From Listronotus oregonensis (lineage: Eukaryota; Arthropoda; Insecta; Coleoptera; Curculionidae): a stretch of DNA of 64,000 nucleotides. The stretch spans positions 18,214 through 82,213 of the forward strand of contig JAHBCN010002969.1 of the NCBI GenBank assembly GCA_019359885.1, given 5' to 3'. The position numbers and the translations under genes are program-made. The notes beneath the pieces are model-generated. The model saw only the letters and a list, made by a program, of their open reading frames with translations, was not told where the DNA came from and ran no database searches. This document shows, piece after piece, positions 11,376-20,910 of this stretch. Positions within the stretch are counted from its first letter, which is position 1; each line of letters begins with the position of its first letter.

Positions 11376-11661
11376 TATTTTAAATGCATGGACAAAATTA
11401 AAAAATGTACGCTGACGCCTGACTTTTTGATATTATTCCTGGATGACCGTGGTAGTTTTAACTGTTTATAATAAAATAAAAATAAATTTTGACAACAATA
11501 TCATATTAAATTATTTATACAAATTTTTTAAAGGAATATTTCTCGAGCGTAAATTAGTAATAGGAAAATTTTCCCCGGCCTCGAATATTTTAAGAAAATT
11601 TCAAAATATTCGTAACCTCAAAAATATGATTAGAAATAATTTAAGAACTAGTAATATTATA

Positions 11662-12483
11662 CAGGGTCCTGCAGCTCACCTCTCGTCTTACGTAGCTCAT
11701 TTATTATTTAATGTAAAATTTTCATATTTTGCAGACGTTACCTAGGGTGCATTTCAGGAAAATAATTTTAGTTATACAAGGTGTTACAAAAAAGTGTGAC
11801 GTCACGATGGTGCATTTTTTAAAATTAATTGCTCTGTATTTTTTTGTATATTACACCTCTATTAGTCATCTATCTTCCTCTAAAATTTTGTCAACATCGG
11901 TTTAGTGATTTCAGAGAAAAAAAAATAAAAAAACTGTTTTGCACCACTGAATTTAAAACTGAATAAAAATACCAATAATGCTTGATTAATAGAATTAAAC
12001 GAAAAACTTATTAAATAACGAAATATCAGTCGCTCAGGTCATGTTTGGTTAATTCGAACTGTACAGAGTGTCCAAAATTTAGTGTCAAACTCTTCAAATT
12101 TTAAAGCATTATTTTTCTTATTTTAAATATATGCCTCTGTATTTTTAGGTCGTTGGATGCAGAATTAAAAAACAAACATTTTTCTAAATATAACCCTATC
12201 GAAGTTCCTAACACAATAAAAATTATTCATTGAAAACTCATTTTGGCATCTATTTTAATAGTAATATCATTCAATAAAAATGGTGTGTGGCTATGAAAAA
12301 CAATTTATTGAAATTTAAAAAAATGTACCATCGTGACGTCACACTTTTTTGTGACACCCTGTATAACCAAAATTATTTTCCTGAAATGCACCCTAGGCTA
12401 AAGGTAACGTCTGCAAAATATAAAAATGTTATATTAAATAATAGATGAGCTACATAAGACGGGAGGTGAGCTGCAGGACCCTG
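11662..12483. mobile_element. TA-flanked palindromic MITE with a second palindrome inside
   Basis: Outer termini CAGGGTCCTGCAGCTCACCT and its complement are flanked by TA on both sides (11660-11661, 12484-12485). The arms are about 115 bp outside an inner block and include AGACGTTACCT and GCATTTCAGGAAAATAATTT. The inner block (11777-12361) has its own inverted ends, CAAGGTGTTAC on the left and GTGACACCCTG on the right, also next to TA, and shares AAAAAAGTGTGACGTCACGA with its complement. This can be read as one mariner-type MITE inserted in the centre of another, or one composite long inverted repeat. The 100-codon frame at 11443-11745 runs into the left arm and is not a credible gene. Confidence 0.8.
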
Positions 12484-12488
12484 TACAT

Positions 12489-13480
12489 GAAAACTTCTTT
12501 AGAATTTTAAGTTATGGCAGTTAACAAACAGCAAGAAAACTGCTGTAAAAATTTTCAGTAGGGTTTTTTTCCAAATGTTGTTTCTAACCACTTTAGTTTA
12601 TTTAGCTTACTTAAACACACGAGCATAATACTTTTATCATTTCCATCTTATTAAAAAGTGGTTGATCCTAAAATATTTTTTACATATTTTTTAAATACAA
12701 TAACTAAAAATTTTAATAATCCTAGTAATTAAGATTATGGCAATAAGAAGAAGGTTAATTAAAGTTTAATAACCGATTTTGGAATCTATTTGAATACAAA
12801 ATAAATCAACATTAAACAAAATATATTCCCCCATATCGTCCATTTTTTCCAGCCAATGCAAATGGTTTTTTATTTATCTCCTTTGCAACATTGGTTTTTT
12901 TTTTAATCGACCCGAAATTTTTCATCTGCTTTGCCGTGTTCTTAAGAATGAACACGAAATTCTTTATGGCATGTTATCTGCTCAGCCAGCTCAATTATTT
13001 AGCATCAGTAAATAATTCTATTTTTTTTGGTTGGTAGTCGTATATTGGCTGTTTAATGCAGCAAATAAAGAATAATTTTTTGTCCATTTTTAAGCAGATA
13101 AATAATAGAAAACTAGATGGAAAATAATGATATAGCATACATTTTTAAAGTATTTGTTTTCATTTTGTCTTCAGAATAATTGTGAAATCGGTTATAAAAC
13201 TTCATCAATTTTTCTCTCATTGTTATAATTCTTTCTTGGGAGGGTCCACAAAAGCTTAAAGCCTTAGTACTTATGTACTGAATATATTTTAGTTGAAGCA
13301 AGAGGTAGTTTATTGACACAAGACTCTCTACACACTCTAGAACTGAAGGTATGAACAAAGTCAAAGAATATTATAGTTCCACTTGTTTGAAGTAGAGGGT
13401 TAGAAGCGGCTTATTGCAAATTTTTATGCAAATCGATGCAGGACAAAAAAATTGCGAGGTTTTGCCATTTTTTAGCTTTA
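12489..13480. other. No recognisable gene; unassigned minus-strand frame at 13113-13364
   Basis: The minus frame 13113-13364 (83 codons) has a balanced composition (a run such as TKALSFCGPSQERIITMREK) rather than low complexity, so it may be decayed coding sequence. I could not match it to a family, and it has neither a clear start context nor splice sites. Confidence 0.35.
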
Positions 13481-13960
13481 TCTCCGGGACTATAATTATG
13501 TATCATCAAATCGTTTTAATTTGTCAAAAAATATTTTTTGTTAATCTCAAAGAGGTGGTTATTTAAAGGTTGAGTTATGGTAGTTAAATATTTATTATAC
13601 CGTAAACTGTTAAAATATTTTTTTTACAATAAAAGCATTATTAAATAATTTTAAAATGAAAGAATTTTTTTTTTGTAATTTCGTTATTAAGGTTGATTTT
13701 TACCGGTTAAAACGTTACAATAATAATGTTAGATATAACTCACAACATAAAAATAGATTCATTCTACATATTTAGCTATGATTTTAATTTACATAAGGTC
13801 TATTTCAATATTTTTTAATTTTTTTAGGATAAGGGGTGGTTTTTACCCCCTTAAAATAAAAAGCACACCCTAAGCATATATAAACTTTGATCTAAAGGGT
13901 GAAATCAACTTAATTCCAAATTTTTATAAAAATTAAAACTGTACCAAAAAATTCGGAGGT
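13480..13960 (-). repeat. Dispersed copy of the repeat tandemly arranged at 49173-49745
   Basis: On the minus strand this tract reads AATTTGGAATTAAGTTGATT, then TTCACCC, then GGGTGTGCTTTTTATTTTAA and GGGGGTAAAAACCACCCCTT. The two units near 49.2-49.7 kb show the same order: AATTTGGGATCAAGCTTAAC, a GGTGCTCTTTATTTTTTAG-like block and a GGTGAAAACTACCCCTTA-like block. It is a diverged dispersed member of a satellite-like family with no coding potential. Confidence 0.6.
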
Positions 13961-14014
13961 CAAACACCTTTTTTCTTCCTATCCACTGTACTATTTAGGA
14001 TCAACGCATAATTT

Positions 14015-14252
14015 AATGTCAATGTCAATGTCATTATGATGAATTCAACAAAATTATGAGAAGTGCAACAGAAAAAAATATAAATTATTTTATTTTAATA
14101 GGTGTTCAAATTGACGGCCATTTTGTTCTAAGCATTTATCAAACTTTTTCAATATAGCCGTTATTTTAAACACCTATTAAAATTAAATGGTTCATATTTT
14201 TTTCTGTTACAATTCTCTTAATTTTGTTAAATTCACCATAGTGACATCGATA
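14015..14252. mobile_element. Small palindromic MITE
   Basis: The block CAACAGAAAAAAATATAAAT followed by TTTAATAGGTGTTCAAATTG on the left is mirrored by CACCTATTAAAATTAAATGG, ATATTTTTTTCTGTTAC and AATTTTGTTAAATTCACC on the right. The outer flanks (ATGATGAATTCAACAAAATT) also pair. Arms are roughly 85-100 bp around a centre near 14140. No target duplication could be fixed. Confidence 0.65.
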
Positions 14253-14354
14253 ATGAATTAAACACCAATAAAAAGTGTATTTTGATAAATAACAATTTAG
14301 CTCTGTAATATAATATAATGCAGCAGATTTTTAAAGTAATTATTTTTTGGTAGA

Positions 14355-14453
14355 GATCGAACGCTGTAAGAACAACACCGATACGTCACGGTCTCATATG
14401 GCAAACTGATATAAAATCGTGACGTATCGGTGTTGTTCTAACAGCGTTCGATC
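14355..14453. repeat. Near-perfect hairpin, 36-bp arms
   Basis: GATCGAACGCTGTAAGAACA and the following ACACCGATACGTCACG are answered by CGTGACGTATCGGTGT and TGTTCTAACAGCGTTCGATC. Only one position in 36 is mismatched, with a 27-bp loop. It is much less decayed than most inverted repeats in the window. It could be a short MITE or an inserted hairpin; no target duplication is clear. Confidence 0.85.
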
Positions 14454-14517
14454 TTTACTATATCGCTTTACCTATATATTTTAATAATAAAACCTTATCG
14501 TTTTTATGACGTGATGG

Positions 14518-14660
14518 CCATTTTTACCGCAGTGTTTATTGCTTGATTAAATTAAGCGTTGTTTTGACTTTGCCAAATGTTATGATATTTGTCACAGTCT
14601 CAAAACGGATTAATAATTAATTTATCCAGTATTAAACACTGCGGTGCAAATGGTTATAAG
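14518..14660. mobile_element. Short palindromic MITE
   Basis: CCATTTTTACCGCAGTGTTT at the left pairs with AAACACTGCGGTGCAAATGG at the right, and the pairing continues weakly inward for about 50 bp. No coding frame and no fixed target duplication. Confidence 0.65.
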
Positions 14661-14789
14661 TGGAACCTTTATATTCTTTGGCTATTTGTACCATGTAAAA
14701 GTACCTACTTAAATACTTCACATTGGCAACGCCGCGTCTAGTTTTGCTCGCAAGGCGAGGGTTACCGCGCAAAAAAATATTTTATCCGA

Positions 14790-15290
14790 GAGCATTGATA
14801 TCTCCACACCGATTAAATGTGTTTCATTTAGATGAGCTATCTATTCGTAGTAGTATCAATCTTTGACAAAGTGAAACTTCTCTCCAGTTGGGCTGTAAAG
14901 GAATACATAGAAATATCATTTCCTGTTGCTTTATTTGGAACCTCTTTAGAGAAAGAAAAATATTAACTAATTCTTCGGAGCAGAAGCAAAGGAAATAATT
15001 ATAAAAAATACAGGACCTAACAGCTCGCCGGCAAGCAAAAGAAGCTTCCTTCTTTTGAGTGGATCATTAATAAGACGAACGGCTTTCCTTTGAATGGGAT
15101 TTAAAAGGCTAAGTTCTAGGTGACACCATTCCCCAGACTTGGGCAGCAAGGTCTGAGTTGGCATACATACAGAGCATAACGATTAGAAGAGAAGAAATAC
15201 TTTTTGGCTATAAGGTTAAATGATCTTTGTTTTACAGAACTTGGTCGCTCATAAGTAAAGGATGAGTATTGAAAGACTAAAAGTTCTGAT
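14790..15290 (-). pseudogene. CR1/jockey-like RT fragment (same family as 19736-20854)
   Basis: Read on the minus strand across frameshifts, it gives YERPSSVKQRSFNL, then AKKYF-FSSNRYALYVCQLRP, then WGMVSPRT, then IQRKAVRLINDP, and near the end CSEELVNIFLSL and LQPNWREVSLCQRL. The open copy at 19736-20854 reads YERPVLQNKESFNL, ARKYFSSSNLYTLYVSQIRP, WGMASPTT, IQKRAVRLINDP, CSEELASIIPSL and VQLERPRTSRFL in the same order. The region between SFNL and AKKYF is deleted. Inactive. Confidence 0.8.
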
Positions 15291-15519
15291 GTTTTTTAAA
15301 GCTTAAATGTAATAAATTAAGTAATAAGATGTCACATACTTCCTAGACATATAGAAATTATTTAATAATATTAGTAACATTATATTATAAACTACACAGA
15401 ATATCTAATTTTTTTTAAAGCAAAAATTAAAATATTTTTATTTTAATTATAATAATTGTTACAATTTAATATTTTAAAAGTTTACTTTATATCTTAAAAA
15501 CATTATTGACTTGTCATTA

Positions 15520-15710
15520 AAACGTTAATGGGTTTTTGTTAATTTTTAAGGAGTTATAAGGTTTCGTTTTAGGGTCATTTGCAAGTTCGGGAGTGTCAAT
15601 CGAATCTTTGTACTGTCTGCCCATGGTATAGACTTTTGTACGTCTATACTCTGGAACCTGGACCAAGGTGGTCCCTTTTTGCAAGCGTGTAAGCCAAAAA
15701 ATATTTTGTA
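15520..15710 (+). mobile_element. Solo Penelope-like terminal segment
   Basis: GTCTATACTCTGGAACCTGG then ACCAAGGTGGTCCC aligns with the terminal core at 3171-3228 and 41409-41475. The upstream part (AACGTTAATGGGTTTTTGTT, TTTGCAAGTTCGGGAGTGTC) matches the region before the core at 41300-41390. No RT sequence is attached. It is most likely a solo or severely truncated terminal copy in the same orientation as the 3' end at 3171. Confidence 0.65.
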
Positions 15711-16834
15711 ATAAGTAAGTCCTTTACAACAATATAAAACATATTTACAGCCTTGTATTTTACTATTGTGTACCGTCTAAGGCTTTTCTAAAGTAGAAAT
15801 GCGTGTTCAGAAAAAAAATTGCAGCAATATTAAAAGATCTTAGGATTGGATTTTTCAATCGGTTCGAGGATAAAGGTCTTGGAGTGATCTTTAGTAAGTT
15901 TTGGGTACGTTTAGCCAAAACCTAATAACAACAAAGCTGTATGCTGTTGCATCAAAAGTTTCACAAAAGTTAAACATTTTCGTTCGAATACAAAGGTGTT
16001 TTTGTGTCTTTAAATGAAAATTTCTTGAGGCTTATTTGATGTTTTTTTGTTTTTTTTTTAATATTTTGTAGTATCTAATACTTTAGGTTTCTGAATAATA
16101 CATTTAGCTATTGCATTAATTTTACAAATTAGCCTAAACGATGTATTTTTTGAGTTATGTACTTTTGGAGGCCTATTAGCAAAGATACTTTTATGCAGGG
16201 AAACGGCACCCTCATTTTTATATGATTAGTGCTTTCACATTTTCTTTTGTTCAAAGAAACTGCATATCATACACATTGTTTGTAGGTAATTTTTTTATTT
16301 ATTTCATTGATCAATAATAATTGCATACCAGCAAAAAGTATGTCACATGCTTTAAAAACAAAATTTACATAAAAAGTCGATAAACCACGGCATTTTTAAG
16401 TTCGTAATTAATTACAAAAATTAGGCAATATGTTTATTGTTTATGCATCTGGTTTTTGGGTACATCGTATTATGTAGGTGATAAGAAACGTGAAATTGCA
16501 AATAAATTAAAATAAAGTAGCTTCTTTAATGTATGGTTTTGCATTGCATTTAAAAATTAAACATGTTACTATTTAATGTTAGCAGGTTGGACGCTTCCTT
16601 TTAATTAATAATATTAGTCAAGGTTTAAGCACAAGGATTATTGATTATCGACGATTAAATATAACCAACTCTTTCCTAATCCTGACCTAGTGTTACCAAA
16701 TTGCAAGGGTTCTAAAAGTCGAACTTATTAAGGTCACTTAATCATTAAGGCTAGTTAAACGTAGATTCGTTACTCAATTTTTCCTTACGTTTTCTGTTCT
16801 TTTACGATAAGCCATACAATCTCGATTAAAGTAT
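15711..16834. other. No recognisable gene; A+T-rich spacer
   Basis: No frame, repeat or RNA gene could be supported. Flanking sequence just after 15710 (CAACAATATAAAACATATTT) resembles that following the Penelope terminus at 3228. Confidence 0.4.
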
Positions 16835-18209
16835 TAGAGCGGAGTCGATAATTTTTGAAACCAAAAAATAATAATAGGATGAAACCCATTAGAAAAAAAA
16901 GAGAATATAACAAAAATGAAAGGAAAAATTATTTACGGGCGATCTGAGGTCGGAAAGTGGAAGGGGGTAAGGGTAAAAAACGGTTTATCTCGGTTTCCGG
17001 CAAAACTTCAAGTCCTATGGAAAAAAGTTAAATGGCAAAGTTGTAGGTAATAAAAAGATCTAAAAATTTTGTATTTATACTTTTTTTCCATAACCTCAAA
17101 CTTTATGTGAAAAAATCAAAGTCAAGTTTTTTGTTTTTTATTTTTATCTTTTACAAAAAAAAATGTCACAAATTTTGGTCAAAACTTTCCTTTTTATGTC
17201 CTAAACACACTGTATTTTTTTTAATTTGAAATATTTATTTTTTTACCCTATTTTGACTTAATATCGAAAAAGAACCCTAATTTTTAATCAAAAATTCTCG
17301 TGTCAAAATATCTGCTTTTTTAAAAAAGTTGGTGGGCTTTTTGTTCGTTAAAATATGGTGTAAAAAATATACATTAACATGGTAAATATTCTCAGAAAAT
17401 GCAAAGAAGCGAAAAAGACTCGAATCCGAATTTTGTTTTTTTATCATTATGTACATTTAGTTGTTTATTATAGTAGTATATTTCAATTTGCAATTTTTTG
17501 TTTATCAATGTAAAATGAAACCTTACGTTTTTTAAGTAATTAAAGTGTAAATTTTAATAAATAGCACAAAATTGTACATAATAATTAAAACAAAAAAATT
17601 CGGATTCAAGTTTTTTTCGTTTTTGTTTGCATTTTCTGAGCTCATTTATCATGGAGTATATATATTTTTGATAATGTATATTTTTCATGCCATCAGAAAG
17701 TAGAAACTTAAACGAACAAAAAGCCCACCGACTTTAAAAAAAACAGATATTTTCCGGGCAATTTTCGATTGAAAATTAGGGTGTTTTTTCGATATTAAGT
17801 TAAAATAAGATAAAAAAATAATATTTTAAATCAAAAAAAATTACAGTGGATATTTTCACTTAATTTTGTGACATTTTTTTTTTGTAAAAGAGAAATAAAA
17901 AATCAAAAACTTGTTTTTTTTTATTTTTCACATAAACTTTGAGGTTATGTGAAAAAAGTGTAAATACAAAAGTTGTAGATATTTTTATTACCTACAGCTT
18001 TGCCATTTATTTTTTTGTCCATAGGACTTGTAGTTTTGCCGAATAAACCGTTTTTTACCCTTAAAAACTCACCCCCATCCACTTCCCGACCTCAGATTGC
18101 CTGTAAATTATTTTTCCTTTCATTTTTGTTATATTCTCTTCCTTATCCAATGTGTTTTATCTTACTATTATTTTTTTACTTGTTGTCGTTTTCAAAGGCT
18201 TCCGCCCTG
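16835..18209. mobile_element. 1.4-kb palindromic foldback element with ~620-bp arms
   Basis: The left end (GAGCGGAGTCG near 16837) and the right end (GCTTCCGCCCTG) are partial complements. Collinear inverted blocks continue inward: AGAGAATATAACAAAAATGA with its complement near 18120; GATCTGAGGTCGG with CCGACCTCAGATTG; AAGTCCTATGGA with TCCATAGGACTTG; TTGTAGGTAATAAAAA with its complement; and GGTGGGCTTTTTGTTCGTT with AACGAACAAAAAGCCCACC. The centre is near 17520. No coding frame is credible; the frame at 18000-18293 is an arm artefact. The terminus resembles a CAGGGCGGA hAT end, but I cannot confirm an 8-bp duplication. Confidence 0.85.
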
Positions 18210-19675
18210 GTATTTATAGCAAATTTGTTATTTTGTTGTTTAAATATTATCTTTAAATCTAGTTTGTTGTTTTATTCTTTAAATATTAGGTGATTTCGGC
18301 CCGTTTTGGTACACCAATTTTGGTAGGTGACAATTGGTATGTCTACGTCACCACCGTAACGTCCGGCCATAATAGCACCCCAATTTGTTCGATACATTTT
18401 TGGTATATTTTTCAAAAAAAATACTTTTTTACCGTTTATGAAAAGGTTACACTTTTCTGTTGTTTTAAAAACAATATCTTTGAATTTAATAATTCCTAGG
18501 CTAAGTTTTTTTATTATGAAAATGGTAGTTGTTAAGATTTTTTTTATTATTTGTCTATACACGTAGAAAATAAAAGCTTAATTTAAATGGATGCATTTTA
18601 TTGACGAAAAACTTCAAAAATACCCAATTTTTTATCTTCAAAGTAAAAAATTAACACTGAATTTTTTTATTTTTTTTTAAGATTCGTAAATGCCCCATAA
18701 AATAGAACAAAATTAAAAAAAAAACATGTCACCATCTCTATTTTTCGATTTTTTATGGTCAAAAATGGGTGGAGCCGCGATTCTAAACATACTGTGAAAA
18801 TAAATAAAATGTAATGTGAAAGATCAACGACTCTAGAAAAGGATGAGAACCTAGCAAAGCCATTTACCGACCTACAACCCCCGGTATATCATTTGACAAA
18901 CCAAAGAGGGTACCAAATTTGGTTTGACGTCACTATTTTCTTATCCCAAATTGGCTGGTAATACATCACTAACAAAATCGTTTGTATCAACTAACAAACA
19001 AATAGAAGTCCAAGATTTTAGTGTTTTTGAAGAAAATAACATGTTTTGACCAAACTGAAAAAAAGTGACTGCTATTTTTATTGGTATTTATAAATTATTG
19101 CCGAATTTTATTAACATTTTTAGTCCTGAATGGAATTATAATATTACTCCTAAACTATTGTGCATCAAGGTTTTCCAAATAATTTATATGTATGGAATTA
19201 TTGTAAATTTGTTAATTTTTTTATTACATAATCTTATAAATATATAAATCAAGAAAAACGCGTTATGTTTTTAATTTGTAACTTGAGATCAAGATATCGT
19301 TTAAGATCTTCTTAAATACATTTAGAGCCTAAGGATAACATTTTATATGTCTAAAGCCGTTTTCACAGTTTAAAAATTTTCTTTCATGACATTTTTCTTT
19401 CTGCAGTTTTTCTTACATGCAATTTTATTCAAAATTTTTAATTTCAAATGTTTTGACAATAGGCTTTACCAACTTATCGAAATTTGATTTATTATACTTA
19501 TAAAACTTATTTAAGAATTATTTCAAAAACCCTTAAGTAAAAAGTTAGAGTATAAGTATATTTAAACCAACGTTATATTGGGTTACATTACATAACTTTA
19601 AACTATTAAAGATTGGTACCCTTAAAATTATTAAAATATTCGGGGGTAATACCACGAAGACTTAAAAATTACCGA
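18210..19675. other. Spacer with a dispersed repeat at 18585-18790
   Basis: The block GGATGCATTTTATTGACGAA, then AAACTTCAAAAATACCCA, then CGATTTTTTATGGTCAAAAA recurs in inverted orientation around 61870-61930 and 62350. No gene is recognised. Short frames at 18272-18562 and 19065-19247 are A+T-rich noise. Confidence 0.45.
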
Positions 19676-19748
19676 TAATTTTCATGAAAGCTTGTTATTT
19701 ATATTTTTAATTTTTTTGGAATTTATATAACAAGCTTGAATGAAAATT
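19676..19748. repeat. Hairpin at the 5' side of the truncated LINE
   Basis: AATTTTCATGAAAGCTTGTT on the left pairs with AACAAGCTTGAATGAAAATT on the right, with one mismatch and a one-base shift, around a ~30-bp A+T loop. It ends only ~20 bp before coding similarity of the RT fragment begins. Confidence 0.7.
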
Positions 19749-20854
19749 ATTTGGTTAATTTTTATCAGGTCTGGCATGATGGGCTTCTTAACAAACTTCC
19801 TTCTTACGGTCTTCCACCTAAGCTTTGCTCTTGGCTTTCCAGTTTCCTTTCTAATCGACGTATATCAGTTAGTGTAGATGGTCATTCCTCCAGCTTCTAC
19901 CAAATAAATGCTGGGGTGCCCCAGGGCTCAGTGCTGGCACCCACGCTGTTTCTTCTACACATTAACGATCTTCTCTCTTCCACAATCAATCCCATTCATA
20001 GTTTTGCTGACGATAGTACCCTCCACTCTAGTATTCAATTTCTTAAGCCACCGTGTAATTCTGATTTTGAAAACAAGCGCAGGTCAATGCAGATATCTCT
20101 TTCACAAGACCTCAAACTTATCTTGGATTGGGGCGCCAAAAATCGTGTCCAGTTTAATGCCTCAAAAACACAGTCATGTTCGCTGTCGAAATCTGCGAAT
20201 GCTCATCCATATGAGCGGCCAGTTCTGCAGAACAAAGAGTCGTTTAATCTAGTCGGCGTTACTTTTGAGAATAACCTCAACTGGCACAAACACATTTCAT
20301 CCATAGCTTCGGCAGCTTCAAAAAAGATTGGATTTCTCTTTCGAGCCAGAAAATATTTCTCTTCTTCCAATCTGTACACTCTGTATGTATCCCAAATCAG
20401 ACCCTCTTTGGAATATTGTTCTCATGTCTGGGGAATGGCGTCCCCTACAACACTTAGCCTTCTGGACTCCATTCAAAAAAGAGCTGTTCGTCTTATTAAT
20501 GATCCAACGCTCACAGAAAGGCTTCCTCTTCTTGCCCATCGTCGAGCTGTAGGGGATCTGTCGCTCTTCTATAGGTATTTTCACGGCTACTGCTCAGAGG
20601 AATTGGCCAGTATTATTCCTTCTCTGGCAGCTCCCAACAGAGCAACACGTAGTGCAACTTTTATGCATCCTTTTACAGTTCAGTTAGAGAGGCCCCGAAC
20701 TTCCCGCTTTCTTCGTTCCTTTATTCCTAGAGTGTCAAGACTATGGAACCTGCTGCCCGCAGAAGTTTTTCCTTCTCCTCCCAATCTCCAAAAATTTAAG
20801 TCCCGTGTGAACAAACTCCCTCTCACCACACTGAAGACACCCACGGTACGTTAG
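19736..20854 (+). CDS. 5'-truncated reverse transcriptase of a CR1/jockey-like LINE
   Basis: This 372-codon frame is the C-terminal part of a non-LTR reverse transcriptase. Element-derived sequence starts at about residue 12 (VWHDGLLNKL), following the usual KAFDRVWH position. It includes INAGVPQGSVLAPTLF, the palm active-site block FADDS (the family's F/YADD), a GVTFENNLNWHKHI block (the LGVxxDxxLxWxxHI motif), and the C-terminal region with YCSHVWGMASPTTL, IQKRAVRLINDP, LAHRRAVGDLSLFYRYFHG and RVSRLWNLLP, ending at the TAG at 20852-20854. The start codon is incidental: about half of ORF2 (endonuclease and N-terminal RT) is absent, so no functional protein is expected. Despite truncation it has no stop or frameshift, which marks a recent insertion. 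The family is a CR1/jockey-group element; I cannot assign the clade more finely. Two decayed relatives lie on the opposite strand at 14790-15290 and 33215-34560. Confidence 0.9.
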   Translation: MNENYLVNFYQVWHDGLLNKLPSYGLPPKLCSWLSSFLSNRRISVSVDGHSSSFYQINAGVPQGSVLAPTLFLLHINDLLSSTINPIHSFADDSTLHSSIQFLKPPCNSDFENKRRSMQISLSQDLKLILDWGAKNRVQFNASKTQSCSLSKSANAHPYERPVLQNKESFNLVGVTFENNLNWHKHISSIASAASKKIGFLFRARKYFSSSNLYTLYVSQIRPSLEYCSHVWGMASPTTLSLLDSIQKRAVRLINDPTLTERLPLLAHRRAVGDLSLFYRYFHGYCSEELASIIPSLAAPNRATRSATFMHPFTVQLERPRTSRFLRSFIPRVSRLWNLLPAEVFPSPPNLQKFKSRVNKLPLTTLKTPTVR

Positions 20855-20910
20855 TACTTAGGCATTAGCCTTCGTGGACTGTCCCAAGATAAAAAAAAAA
20901 TCACGAGCGG
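20855..20910 (+). mobile_element. 3' UTR and tail of the truncated LINE
   Basis: A short 3' untranslated segment (GGCATTAGCCTTCGTGGACT) is followed by GATAAAAAAAAAA at about 20889-20901, consistent with the A-rich tail of this LINE family. A target-site duplication could not be fixed because the 5' junction is unclear. Confidence 0.65.

Noticed and set aside
18272..18562. Overlapping short frames on both strands
   Set aside because: A+T-rich, mutually antisense, no domain or splice signals.
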